Source of the DNA: Actinomortierella ambigua
Taxonomy: Eukaryota; Mortierellomycota; Mortierellomycetes; Mortierellales; Mortierellaceae
Length of the DNA: 21,813 nt
Assembly: GCA_016098155.1 (NCBI GenBank)
Contig: JAAAJB010000438.1
Coordinates: forward strand, 8,881-30,693
Direction: 5' to 3'
Part shown: positions 1 through 10,938 of the stretch, one piece after another
Numbering within the stretch: position 1 is the stretch's first letter
Layout of the letters: each line of letters begins with the position of its first letter
The notes under the pieces: model-generated
Database searches by the model: none
The model's input: only the letters and a program-made list of their open reading frames with translations
What the model was told of the DNA's origin: nothing
Translations under genes and position numbers: made by a program

Positions 1-42
1 AAGCTGTATTGCAAATTTCCAACTCTCTATTTCTCATTGCGC

Positions 43-3000
43 CTAGTCGATATACCGAACATCGGCGTGATCGCTGAGAAACTCCATCCAGCTCTTGAGG
101 AACTTATCCTTTTGCGACAGCGTCTCCGTGTTGGCAATGACACACAGGTGTCGTTTGGCACGGGTCATGGCCACATTCAGTCGGCGCCTATCCGAAAGAA
201 AGCCAACCTCGCCGTCGTCGTTCGAGCGCACCAGGGTCAACAGGATCGCTTGCTTCTCGCGACCTTGGAAGCCATCGACCGTGCCGATTTCAACATCGGG
301 GTAATCCTCGCGAAGAAGTTGCTTCAAAAGAGCGTTCTGGAAAGAGGAAACGTTCGATCAGTATTTAAGAAAGCATGAAAATATGACAAAAGGTTAGAAT
401 GCCACCAAACACTCGATCCATGCGAATGAAACCAATAAGAATTGGCCAAGCTGAAGAAAAAAAAAGAAAAGAAATGATGCGGACAATACCTGAGCACTGT
501 AGGGAGTGATAATGGCAACCTCGTCCTGGGGCACACCAGCCTTCAGGAGATCCTTGATGTACCCGACAGCCAGCTCGGCCTCACCTCGATTCAGCTTACT
601 ATCATCCAACCCACCCGGAATCGCGCCAGTGACACCTTCGACTGCGTATGGATCCTCCGTCTCCTCCATCAAGCCGGCCATGCTCGTATCAATCAACACG
701 AGAGGGTGACTCGTCGCCTCCTCGGCGAATTCCACCCGAACACCACGCAAGTCCTTGAGCAGCCAAGACTTGCACGAGTCATCAGCCTTGAGCAGGCTCT
801 TGTACAACGTTTTGTTGGGGAAGTCCATGATAGATTCATGCATACGATACTGAGTTGTCAGCGTGCGCTTGATCAGGCAAGAGTCGTTTTGTGGGAAGCA
901 ACCCAAGAGACGGACAAACATAGTGGTCGAGAGTAGAAACCCTGAAAAGTCGCCCTTTTCAGTCTTGGAGAGATCAAGAGCCGGCACCTCAAAGCTGGCT
1001 ACCATGCCTGCCTGCTGTGCCTTGCGGCGAGCTGCTCTTGCTTCCTTGGACAGGTCAAGCTCCTTAACGGCCAACATGGCTGTCGGGCTGAAGCCTTCAG
1101 AGATGATGACAGGGGGCAGCTGAAGATGATCACCTGCCAGTATCACTTTACTTGCCTTGGTGATGGCCATCCAACATTCCTAGGATCGTATAGCATTGAT
1201 AGAGAGAAATATGAAAAAAACACAGTGCATTAGAAACTACTGTGTGATTGACTGGAAGGAAGCAACCCTCTTTCGTGTGGGGAAAAGCACCACGGCGGCG
1301 ACTACCTCCCTCCTTAACTTACCGCTTCCACAGCCTGGGTGGCCTCGTCGATGATGACAACATCAAACTTTTCGCCCCACATGGTCTTGGCGCCACAGCC
1401 ATTGAGCGTCGAGAGGACGACATCGGCGGACTTGAGAAGTTCCTTCACGACCAGTTTCTCACGGCTGCGGAAATCCTTGCGGAGCTGTTTCACATCCTGG
1501 AAAAGCTGTCTGCGCTCGGAGCGAAACTTGCATTTCTGGATCTTTTGAAACGTCTCGTCCAGCTCTTGGCGAATGTCGTTCACAATCCGTCCCTGGTCAC
1601 TTGTCCGCGATAGCACGTCCAGTGAATGGTCCAAAACTGTGGGCAGAAGACGAGCCGGGTGACCTGTCCGAACGAGTTGAAGTCGATGGCTTGCTAAGCG
1701 CTCCACCAAGTTGTCTAAATTTTTTTTTCCGCAAACATGGTTGATGTAGGACAAAAGAATAGCGTAAAGATCAGAAGGTTGCTAGACAATTTCGATGGGA
1801 AAAAAGCCACACGATGCTCAGACCCAGTACATACCGACACTGATGTTAGAAGGTCCACAGACCAAAATGCGCTTCTTCTGGAGGACCAGCTGTCGAATGA
1901 CCTCGACCAGGGTAAACGTCTTGCCTGTCCCAGGAGGTCCATGAATCAATGCCACTTGATCTGCCGCAAGAGCAAACCGAACTGCTTCTCGCTGAGAATC
2001 ATTAAGTGTCGGATCCAGAAACTTTACGCTAGCCACGTCCGGATACGTCTTGTCGTCAAAAGTAGGCTTTTGTTGGCCAAAGAGCACGCTCATCATGCTA
2101 GCTGATGGAGCATGAGCTGATCCCTGTTCACTCACACAGCTCTTCAAGAATTTAAGCTGCGATAGCATTCTGGAAACAGAGGAAGAAGGCGTGCATTAGC
2201 GACGAAAAAAAGAAGACGGGGATAGGAGGAGGAAGGGAATATAAAAACCTTTGCGGAGGAAATAAAAAAAGCGCGCTCATCGTGAAATTTCTCCAGACAC
2301 AGCATCTTCTTTACCTCTCGTATGTGACATTGTTGGCCAACTTGATGAGACGACATCGCTCCTGAACTTCCTTTGGAATCTCCTCGTCTTCTTCGCCCTC
2401 GCGCTTGGACTTGATGGCCACAGTGATTGTCGTCTCTGTGACTCGAAACACGACACCCTCGAGTTTCCTCCGTTGGCCGGCATAGTCCGGTGCACTGGCC
2501 TTCATGGTTTTGCCTTTGCTCCCTGTCGTATGCTCTTCTACAGCGACCACATCACCTACGCGAATCTTGTGCATGGGCAGCGTAGGGCTGACAGAGGTAG
2601 CGTTAGACAACTCTAGATCCAATAGACTAGACAATTTGCAAGAGGGAGAGCGATTAGGAGAGTCAGCTATGAGACGAACAGAGTATCAAGTCACCGCCAC
2701 TTGCCATGGACATGGTTTTGTTGCGTTACCTCTTGCCACCTGCTCCAGTCTTCAGGCTCACGACTGTCAGGCCTAGAACGGCATAACCGCGCTTAGACAG
2801 CTGTGCAGGGGTACATCCGGCATAGATATGCTGCGTTTCCACGAGTTCAAAGTCGCGCTCAGCCTCCACCAGCTTTTCCTGGTGAGCTATTAGTGTGGAT
2901 TGGCAGAGATTATGAGGTCGAGAGATCAACAGGGGAAGATATGAAAGATGCACAGGGCGAGATTAGGAGCCGAGAAGCCAGGAGAAGAAGATATCAAGCA

Positions 3001-3183
3001 TGCATAAGGCCAAGATTAAAAGCTGATCGATAACGCATCCTGCAGCTACTTGGGCTTCCTTCACTGCGAAGGAACAATGCCGAGCGCTTCTGCTGTTCCG
3101 CCACTGCGATGTTGAGCACCGAATTGGCCATTTATTTTCCTGCATGGCTGGATGGCATTACCAATGAAGAGCTCAGGATTCAT
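43..3183 (-). CDS. HCS1: SMUBP-2/Hcs1-type superfamily 1B DNA/RNA helicase, 7 exons, 733 aa
   Basis: An ATP-dependent 5'-to-3' helicase of the UPF1-like family (IGHMBP2/SMUBP-2 in animals, Hcs1 in yeast, where it is linked to DNA polymerase alpha). Exons on the minus strand: 3183-3162, 2886-2730, 2626-2315, 2169-1835, 1714-1323, 1179-490 and 336-43; phases close at every junction. Visible motifs are Walker A GPPGTGKT (about 241-248), DEAT (398-401), GDHLQLPP (422-429), QYRMH (516-520), VDGFQGRE (656-663) and NVAMTRAKRH (690-699). The 22-nt first exon was chosen because MNPELFIA then HQEKLVEAERD reproduces the N-terminal spacing of animal homologues. The protein ends soon after motif VI, without the R3H and AN1 zinc-finger tail of animal IGHMBP2, as expected for fungi. 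An Ala/Arg/Lys-rich insertion (about 447-484) separates motif III from QYRMH. Family assignment is very secure; the first exon is less so. Confidence 0.93.
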
Positions 3184-3614
3184 CTTGTTGCTGACTGGAT
3201 GTAGTGGGGAATAGCCAAAAACTGAAGGAAACAGAGAGAACCACTAATGCTTCTCGAATGGGTGTGCTGAGGAGGAAGGGTACAAAGCCGCGGAGGGTGT
3301 TGGACCTTTGAGCTTGTGTGTGAAATGTGTGTGTACCTGACGCAGCGACGCAGCAGCAACAGCATACCCCCTGGCGCCACCAAACTTTATTGTCACTCAC
3401 TGGCCAGCGGCACATCAAGGAGCCTTGATCAGCGCGCAAAAAGTAGAGCCCTGCCCCGACCCACCGAGTTTCACGCACGCCAAAGCATGTAGATGGGATA
3501 GGATTGACGGGGGGGATTATGCCATTTCCCCGTTACCATTGGCTGTCTTCCTCCTTTCTCTCACACTCACACCCACACTCTCTCACTCACAATTTCTCCA
3601 TACAGACTAGAACG
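3184..3614. promoter_or_regulatory. upstream region of the helicase gene, possibly bidirectional
   Basis: This interval lies between the helicase start codon (minus strand) and the candidate small gene start (plus strand). It holds an ATTGG at 3538-3542, which is a CCAAT box read on the minus strand. It sits about 73 bp before the plus-strand ATG and about 355 bp before the helicase ATG. A CT/CA-rich tract (about 3545-3605) runs up to the plus-strand ATG, which is the usual look of fungal transcription start regions. No coding signal was seen. Calling it a shared promoter is an inference. Confidence 0.35.
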
Positions 3615-4105
3615 ATGACGCGCACTAAGGTTTGGATCTCACACTGTATACTCTCGAATTCCATCTGCTCCCTTCCATTCATACCCTTTCTGGCATGGTT
3701 GGATGCCGGACGGCTCTTGTGCCATGCTCACAGCGCCTCCTGGAGGGTCTCTACATCAAGCGCCAGTACAAATTCAGACGCGCAAACACCATTATGAAAA
3801 CAAACTAGTCTCGACTCCCAGGAGTTTGAGTTTGAGGTGTGGTCGGTCCAAGAAGCTCGTAAGCATTCTCAGTGGCAGGGAGGGGGGGCAATAACAGGTA
3901 CAGGAGCACTCTTCATTTACTTTTTCCATCCCCCCTCCTCTCCCACAGCAGCCTTCTCCCCTCATACTTCAGCTCTTTCTGTTATTCAGCCCTTGTGAAG
4001 ACACGCAGACATGTCGAGTCGATTGAGGATGCTTGGCTTTGCCGACTACACACAGACATGGACTTGCTCAACATGCTCTGTCTCAACAACAACAACATTG
4101 AGTGA
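3615..4105 (+). CDS. possible small multi-exon gene, product unknown, frame not closed
   Basis: I do not recognise this protein. Four pieces look coding. They are an ATG with MTRTK (3615-3629); a basic segment RLLEGLYIKRQYKFRRANTI starting at 3734 after a CACAG acceptor; EFEFEVWSVQEA (3822-3858) ending at a strong GTAAGC donor; and a last exon from 3990 giving PLVKTRRHVESIEDAW and ending ..LNNNNIE with a stop at 4103-4105. The last two join in phase across a 131-bp intron. The second piece, however, runs into TAG at 3806, one base out of register with the third. Two readings fit. Either 3630-3821 is one intron (a 55-aa product), or the segment from 3734 is real and an extra A in the run at 3797-3800 breaks the frame (sequencing error or gene decay). 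The first donor, GTTTGG, is weak. The product looks charged and possibly helical. Confidence 0.35.
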
Positions 4106-5204
4106 GGCATGCAGAACACAAGAACATACACGCGCAAACAGGTCAGATAGGAGGATTTCAAGGAGACGGACAGGGTGTCGGCAGCACTCCATCCCACACG
4201 CACAAGGGTGGTCAAAGGGGGTGGTTGGCTGATGGCGATCAGCCTTGGCCCATGGGTTTTGTGTCCAAACCATGGTAGTCTAGTGCCACCCACGCATGGA
4301 GTGACAGGGAAAGGGAAAGGGAAGGGAGGAAAAAAAAAGGGAAGGGCACACAGACACCCAAAAAAAAAACAAAAAACAAAAAGGGAAGGGACCACTTGTT
4401 GTAGTACACAAACCCCGCCGCATTCCTTGCTTCCAGTTCTGACATTCGGGTGCCCTTTGCTCTCATTTTTCCCCTTCTCTCTCTCTTCTCTCTGTCTTCT
4501 CTAAGAAATCCCATCGGGAGTTGGAGATGAGTGTTGTACGAGATGGATGGACGGATGGATGATGAGCACTTGTTTCTTACGTGCTAGCTCGGGCGCTGCC
4601 TTGACGCACCATGTCTCCTCTTCCCACCTACCCCCCCTCCCCATGTCGTCAAGCTTGCTGCACATTTAGCGAAAAAAAGGGTGCGTCCATACCGACAGCC
4701 CGCCTCTGGGATTACTGCTTTTTGTTTTCCCTTTTGGTTGGGTCAACACGGCATGTTTGCTCGCGGATGCGACTTCGATCCCCTCCACAGTCCTTTATTT
4801 CTGTTTTTGCGCTGCGATCCTTTTCTTCCGTTTACTTCTCTTTGTTGCTATCCCTCTTCCTCCTCATCCTCATCACTCTCTCATTTTTATTTTTATTTTT
4901 CTCTACTACCTCCAACACCTTGCCTCATCGCCACTTTCCTTCCTTCCTTCTCCAATCTTCACCCCTTCTATCTCGCACCACTCCCTTCATCGATCCCTTG
5001 GAGACCCACTCACACCTTCACCTTCAACCTCTTCAGCTCTGACATTGGCTTCTCACTGTTGGTAACACTCGTCCCTTGCATTTTACCTCCGACATCTCCC
5101 CTCCGTCGCCCCACTCTGCAGCTTATACCTGTCACAGATCGCCCCTTCTATCCGTGGGACAATTTCATCTTTGGGCACCTTTCCAAATGCTGTACACTCT
5201 TTTC

Positions 5205-5228
5205 TTTTTTTTTTTTTTTTTTTTTTTT
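5205..5228 (+). repeat. T24 homopolymer followed by ACAG
   Basis: A run of 24 T residues is followed directly by ACAG (5229-5232). It looks like an extreme polypyrimidine tract and 3' splice site. No coding exon follows, so it is either a chance homopolymer or the acceptor of an intron in an untranslated leader. Confidence 0.85.
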
Positions 5229-5837
5229 ACAGTGGTCGGCTCCTGCCAGCGTTGAGCTTGGCTCCATTCACTCATGTGCAATGGACATCCCTTCATGCCT
5301 GAAACTCTTGTTCATGGTGCCAAAAAGGAGACCTTATTTCACTCTCTCGTTGCCACCATCTTCGTCCTGGAGCCAATCAAAATTCGACAGGGGGTGGACA
5401 GCGGAGACCCCCCACTCTCCTAGTCCTGTGCTTCGCGTGGATTCTCGCGACTCTGCGACCCTCAAAAGTCGGTGTGGACAGGCACTTTGAAGGGACAACA
5501 GAGTGCTGCAAGTGAGAGTGGTTTTGAGAGATTGAGCATGAGGTTCCGGACACCTGTTCTAGCTTTAGAACGGGAGTGCATTGCCCTTATTCCCCCCCTC
5601 CCCTCTCTTCTCTTCCCTTCCCACCCTGTTCTTCGCCTTCGAGACTCATCCACACCCAGAAACTGTCTGTCTCTTAGCGACCTTTTTTTTCACGTTCACA
5701 GATAAACTGCTCGCAAAAAAAATGAGAGGAAGGGGTCGAGAGAAGAAAGAACGGCAGGACAGATAGAGCAGAAAGGGGGGGGGGGAGGGATGAAGTTCAC
5801 CCTGACTTGGCATTTCTTAAAGCTCGAGGATAAAAAA

Positions 5838-5868
5838 GGGAGAGAGAGAGAGAGAGATAGAGAGAAAG
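5838..5868 (+). repeat. GA-dinucleotide microsatellite
   Basis: An interrupted (GA)n purine run of about 30 bp lies in the intergenic region. On the other strand it reads as a CT tract. Confidence 0.8.
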
Positions 5869-7688
5869 ACCATGACCGACGAGGACGAGGACGACCACGA
5901 CATGCATTTTGGAAGGGGGTGTGCAGCGCTACCTTTGGCATGATGTTGCATGGGGACGGAGGGGGGGGACAAGGCAGCATGACATCTCTCCTTTTGTCTC
6001 TATCTCTCGCTCTCGCTCTCTATCTCTTTCTTCCTTCTCTCTCTTCTCTCTCTCTCAAAAATGGAGACTCTGTCAATCTGTCTGTGAATGTATGTTTTCT
6101 TGATATTCTCGTGCAAGCACTCTCCTTCCTCGCACACCCTTCTCTCTCTATCAGCACGGGACACATGGATGAGAGCATGGCACAGCATCAGCAGTGAGCG
6201 CCAGATAGAGGACAGAGAGAGTGTGTTTGTGTACTGTACGTGTGTGACCCTGCAAGCGAACAAAAGAAAAGTGAACAATGAAGAGACTTCAATTGGAATT
6301 GCAGAAAGGTATTTCTTGAATCATTCCAGAACGAAGAGGAACTACAACACACAACAGAGCACCGTACCATGCTCGACTGTTGTCCTTGATTTCTGTCGTT
6401 GCTACCGCTTCGCCCCATCCACACACACTTGGTGAGGATGGCCACACCCTCACACTCACGCACACAGACACAACATGCGGACATGTACACAAACTGTGCA
6501 TGTTCCTGGTTTGTCGCGTCGGAATACCCCTGGATGCCTCCTCTTTCTTCCTCCTCCTCCTCCTGCCCCCCTCCCCTTCTGAATGCCCCTCTCTGTTCAT
6601 CCTCTTCCCTTCCTCCTCTTCGTCCTCTAGCCCATAGTGTGTTGTTCTCATTCATTCATCCATCCATCACCCTGCTCAGAATAGCACACCACCAGTTTTG
6701 CTGTCCTTTTGCCCTACATCCTCAGTGACACTGCCCGATTCAGATCCAAAAGGATCCTTTCCACGAACCACTTCCTACTCCTCCTCCCATTCTTCATCAG
6801 CGCGACCTTTGTAAGCTCCTACGCCCTTGGCTAGTCCACGCTCTACGTTGTGGATGGACAAAGGACCTTTTGTGGTTTTGATCGTCTCGAGTGCGCGCGG
6901 AAAAGAAAGCTGACAATTGTCAGCACCATCCCCTCGCTCTTCCACATCTGTCTGTCTGTCTGTCCTCAGCTTCCTCGTACTCCTTTTGTCCCTGTCGACC
7001 CCCTCTCGCCAATATGTTCCTCGCTCCCCCCCCTCCTTCCCCCTCCTCCTTGTGGCTCTTCCTCATCCATCTTTTCTCTCCCTCTCTCCTTCCCTCTGTC
7101 TCTTTTGGCATCTATCTATTTGTGTCCTTCTTATTTATCCCCTTCTGCACTGGTCTATCAACCTCGGCCTTCGCCCGACTCTGACGGAAAGAGCAGACAT
7201 CTAGTGGATGCCCGTGGCTCTTTCTCCGTGCGGGAGTAATATGCTTCAGGAAAATGAAATTGATGCCTGCTGGACCAACACATTGGCGCCATGCTCTTTT
7301 TTTTTCTTGTGTGCGTATGTGTGTGAGTGAGTTGTTTGCCAGGTCTTGCATCCCTTTTTGAGAGCCACGGCACCACTCTTTTTTTTTTCCATGCTTCACA
7401 GGGCCATCTGTCCTTTCCTTCCCCCCCTCCCCGTCCCTCATCCCCCTGACATCGACCTTTGGGATAGGTGCACTAAACGTTTCCTGTGCTTTCTTAATTG
7501 TCGTTGACTCTCCCTTCCCCCTCACAGACTAGGTTGCGATAAATTCTCCAGCTTTCCTCCCGCTTCTCTCTAAACCAACCCCCTCCTTGTCTTTTGTCCT
7601 CTCCCGCCTCCACCTGTTCTCTTCATAACCTATTCATCTCATTTCCATCGCAAGAAGCCAAGTGACAACCTAGCCCAAAAAAGGAGTC

Positions 7689-8309
7689 ATGGAACCAATA
7701 ACACCCAGCTTTCACGGGTCGACAGCTAAGACTTGTGCGCACTGTACATCGTGCAGTAGAAGCAACAATGCTCATCTTATCTTTGGACGTCTTGGCAACA
7801 GCGGTAGTTCTAAAGCCTCTGCTGGACAAACGGCAACAACCGCAGCAGCAGCAACAACGGCGACTCTTCAGCTACTGCTGCCACTACCGCCAGAAATCTG
7901 GTATCACGTTCTGGATCAGGCCCTCTGTATGCTACTGCCGCAAGCGACGACACCGCGCACATACATGACGTACATCTTCCCGCTCTTGCTCACCTGCCAC
8001 GCCTTCCACAACCATTGCCGTCCACAAACATACCCACACCTGCGCAAGCATCGTCTGCTACAGCTCTTTACACGTTGGAAGGCAGCTCATTCGCGCGAGG
8101 TCCATTTCTATCATCACCCCTTGAGGACACATGTTCGTTACGCGCTGCCGGACAGAGTTGGGAATCCACCGGGTGAAGAGTACGAGACGCTGTACAGCTT
8201 TATCAAACGTTCCTACCTCTTTGGTTGTGACTCGGTCTGCGGCACCGTGATTCCTGTCGAAGGAGGTCTCGATGGCGCAGGGACAACCGCCAATAATACT
8301 GCTGGTACG

Positions 8310-8340
<31 letters not shown>

Positions 8341-10938
8341 CCGGCGTTGGTCCCGGTGTCGGTGCCGGTGCTACTCCCACTCAGGCCCCTGCCCCTGCTC
8401 CCACTGCCGGTGCCGGTGCCGGTGCCGCTGCTGCTCCTGCTGCTCCTGCTGCCCCTGCAAGTGCGACGGCACCTGCCCTCCAGCACCACACACAACAGCA
8501 GCAACAAGGACCACCACTACTCAACCAAATCCAACCGAACGGAGTTCAAGGTAACTTTTACAAACCATGAAAAAACACATTCACGAAAAAACAAAATGGT
8601 CCTGAAGGAAGCGCGGATAGGATGAAACACCGGAACCTAATTCAATATTCTATCGCCAACTGGGGTAAAAAAAAAAATACACACATTTCCTTTCCCTTTT
8701 TTTCCCTCTTCTTTTCATCCCAAAATGTTAGGTCAAGTACTGATTGCACCTCCACCTCCACCACCAGCAGGAGCTCAGACAACGCCCCAGCCAGGAGGTG
8801 ATGGGGGTGGACAGGGCTGGAAGAATCACGCGCTGCAGTGGCACGTCGCCAACCCGACTTTTGCGGCTGAGGGCACAATAGAATTGTATCGGGAGGTCGT
8901 GGAGGAGTACCGTCGTATGGTCTGCGGCCCTCCCAAGACGGAGTGGGTTTATGAGCTCGAACGGACTTTGAACCGGCCACGGCAAGAACGTGAGCAGGAG
9001 CAGCGGCGACGAGAGCAACAGTTCCTCCAGCAGCAGCATCAGCAGCATCAGCAGCAGCAGCAACATCATCTTCACCATCACCACCAACACCAGCAAAGGC
9101 TTATCCATCAGCAACATTGTCGGCATCGACTCCCTTCTCCTGCATTGCTGCCAACAACTCCGTCCTCGTCTCTGAGGGAAGGCGAAACTTCCTCGCTTCC
9201 AGCAGCAATAGCGCAGGGCGAACCTTTGCCTAGTGAATCAGAGGGGAGGAATCAGTGCACGGCCCCTGTGGGCGACGATGGCGATCAGGAGGGAGTCCTG
9301 AACGAAGATCGTCATCAGATGGAGGGCAGCCATGATTTGAATGAGTGGGATGTATTCGAGGATGATGACGACGACGAAGAGGACAATAGTGGTGGCGGCA
9401 ACGATGAAGAGGAGGAGGAGGAAGAAGAAGAAGAAGAAAAAGAGCTAGGAACAGACGAGGATGAGACAGAGCCTGAACCACTTTTGCCGTTGGTCGAGGC
9501 AGATCAAGGCGAGCCCATGCTGGAAGAAGTGCAGCCAATCGGTAACAGGAGTGCAGAGGAGGAGACGCTGGTAGATCGGGAGGAGAACGAGGTGCTGAAC
9601 GAGATTGAGGCCAAGGGTGGTCTTCGGAGACGCGACAGCGGGCATGGACAGTCCACATCGGAGATGGATGTCGATGATGAAGAAGAGGAGGAGGAAGAGG
9701 AAGGAGGAGAAGGTGAGGAAGAGGATGATGACGGTATGCAGAGCCTGGACGAGGAGATGGAGCTTCTTCGCCGAAGGCAAGAAATTCTCTATGCATTGCG
9801 GCAGCAACGACGGCAAATGCAGCAGCAAATAAGACAACAACGCAGATACAGCAGCAATGATGGGCGGAGGCAGCAACAGCAGCAACCTATGGAAGGTATC
9901 TCTACCGCGACACAGCCTCTGAGGCGCAGGCGAAGCAAGAGCCAATCCAGCCTGGAGAAGCGGCAGTGTGGCTCCGCTGGTGTCGATGCAGAAACAATGA
10001 TTATGGACATGGCCCTGGATCGACCCTTCCATACCATGGCTCCATTATCCCCTCTGAATCCACTGCCACCACTCCCGCCTTCGCTGTCGTCATCATCTTC
10101 CACGATGACTCTGAGCGATGCATCACAGTCCACGTTGACCCTGAGCGACGCATCGTCGTCCACAGTGAGGAAGAGTAGCCCTCATAGCTCGAGGAAGCGC
10201 TCTTCTAGTCGACGAAGTCATAGTGGTAGTACAATGGATTCCTCTACGGCTTCCTCTGGCTCGGAGAGGAGTGACAGCGCACGGCCACCATCGTCTCGCC
10301 GAGCTTCGTCTCGCCGCTTCCACCGGCATGACATTCATCCAGAGACATCAACCACGGCAGAACTCACTCCCCAACCATCCACACCAGCACCACTCCCTTC
10401 ACCGCTGCCATCGACCTCGACGTCGTCCATGTGTCAAAGACATGCAACGATGGAGACACCATCATCGAATCAGGATAGCTCCTCAGGTTCGACTTCGATG
10501 ATCGCCCCTGCGAAATGCGAGCTGCACCATCATCATCATAATCGCCATCACCATCACCACCACCCCCACCATCATCCTCGCCATCACCATCATCCTCACC
10601 ACCACCACCACCACCATCACCATCATCACCAGACAGTTACGCCAGCACCGCAGCAACAGAAGGATGAGTTTGATCCCCAGAATCTCGGATTTGATCTTGC
10701 GTCGGCGTGTGCAAACACGTTTGCATCGGATCTGGCATTTGTGCTGGCACGGGTTCCAGGACTAGGAGCACATTTCCATCGGTTCGAACAGCTGTCAAAG
10801 CTCAAGCTACACGTTGGGTGGGCCAAGCATGCTCAGAGCCGAGGAGGCAACGATGTCTTTGTCATGTCGTGCTCGCGCCTGATTGCACTTCTGGCACCGC
10901 TGGCCAATACGCCTCTTGTCAGTGAACGAGGTGGATAA
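7689..10938 (+). CDS. F-box-like protein with many homopolymer runs, 2 exons, 1022 aa
   Basis: Exons 7689-8550 and 8732-10938 are separated by a 181-bp intron (GTAACT..TTAG, phase 1). The start ATG has a G at -3 and at +4. Residues about 64-79 (LPLPPEIWYHVLDQAL) followed by a Leu/Cys-rich stretch resemble the start of an F-box, the Skp1-binding motif of SCF ubiquitin ligase adaptors. This is a motif-level call only. A non-repetitive segment continues to about residue 200. After that come an Ala/Gly/Pro block (about 204-264), a second ordered segment (about 300-365, with LYREVVEEYRRMV), Gln/His-rich (about 372-417), acidic runs (about 494-536 and 599-622), Ser-rich (about 730-835), a His-rich tract (886-920), and an ordered C-terminus (about 930-1022) containing FDLASACANTFASDLAFVLA. 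Ordered islands flanking repeats on both sides of the intron support a real protein. Its substrate and role are unknown. Confidence 0.8.
8306..8460 (+). repeat. GCT/GGTGCC trinucleotide repeats coding for the Ala/Gly/Pro block
   Basis: Tandem GCT codons (near 8311-8336) and imperfect GCCGGT and GCTCCT repeats lie in the 3' part of exon 1 of the F-box-like gene. They generate long shadow ORFs in the other frames (poly-Leu on plus, Ser/Arg/Thr-rich on minus). The tract is likely length-variable. Confidence 0.8.
10525..10629 (+). repeat. CAC/CAT repeat coding for a His-rich tract
   Basis: This is an imperfect CAY-codon tract of 35 codons (residues 886-920 of the F-box-like protein), nearly all His with a few Asn, Arg and Pro interruptions. 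Codons alternate between CAC and CAT, so it is not a pure DNA repeat. That is compatible with selection for the amino acid, or with an old repeat that has diverged. Confidence 0.85.

Larger units (their letters stand above)
4106..7688. other. 3.6-kb gene-sparse, low-complexity intergenic region
   Basis: No confident gene is visible on either strand. The plus strand is dominated by C/T tracts (roughly 4780-5010, 5580-5640, 5985-6060, 6540-6630 and 6935-7140) with scattered purine tracts (4305-4390, 5735-5870). Open frames here are rich in Ser, Pro, Leu and Phe and are products of that base composition. A CCAAT motif occurs near 5372-5376 (GAGCCAATCA). There are short tandem words such as repeated GGATGGA/GGACGGA near 4540-4562. 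The region probably contains the distal promoter and 5' untranslated region of the F-box-like gene at 7689. No tRNA-like B-box or rRNA sequence was seen by eye. Confidence 0.6.

Noticed and set aside
4681..5490. 269-aa plus-strand open frame
   Set aside because: It is driven by C/T tracts (runs of Ser, Leu, Phe and Pro) and includes a poly-Phe from T24. It shows no domain and no ordered segment that resembles protein.
8058..8507. Ser/Arg/Thr/Gly-rich minus-strand open frame
   Set aside because: It is antisense to the same trinucleotide repeats, with no non-repetitive domain.
8272..8625. Poly-Leu/Pro/Val open frame on the plus strand
   Set aside because: It is a shadow frame of the GCT/GGTGCC repeats that code the Ala/Gly/Pro block of the F-box-like protein.
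8986..9130. CAG/CAT repeat block considered as a CRISPR-like array
   Set aside because: It is a coding trinucleotide repeat for Gln/His, with no spacers or regular repeat unit.
9230..10032. Long minus-strand open frames of 188 and 195 aa
   Set aside because: They are antisense to acidic, Gln-rich and Ser-rich codons of the F-box-like gene. Their Leu/Ser/Pro richness comes from reverse-complemented GAG/CAG repeats.
10783..10795. GGTTCGAACAG resembling a tRNA B-box
   Set aside because: It lies inside the ordered coding end of the F-box-like gene, with no A-box or acceptor stem around it.
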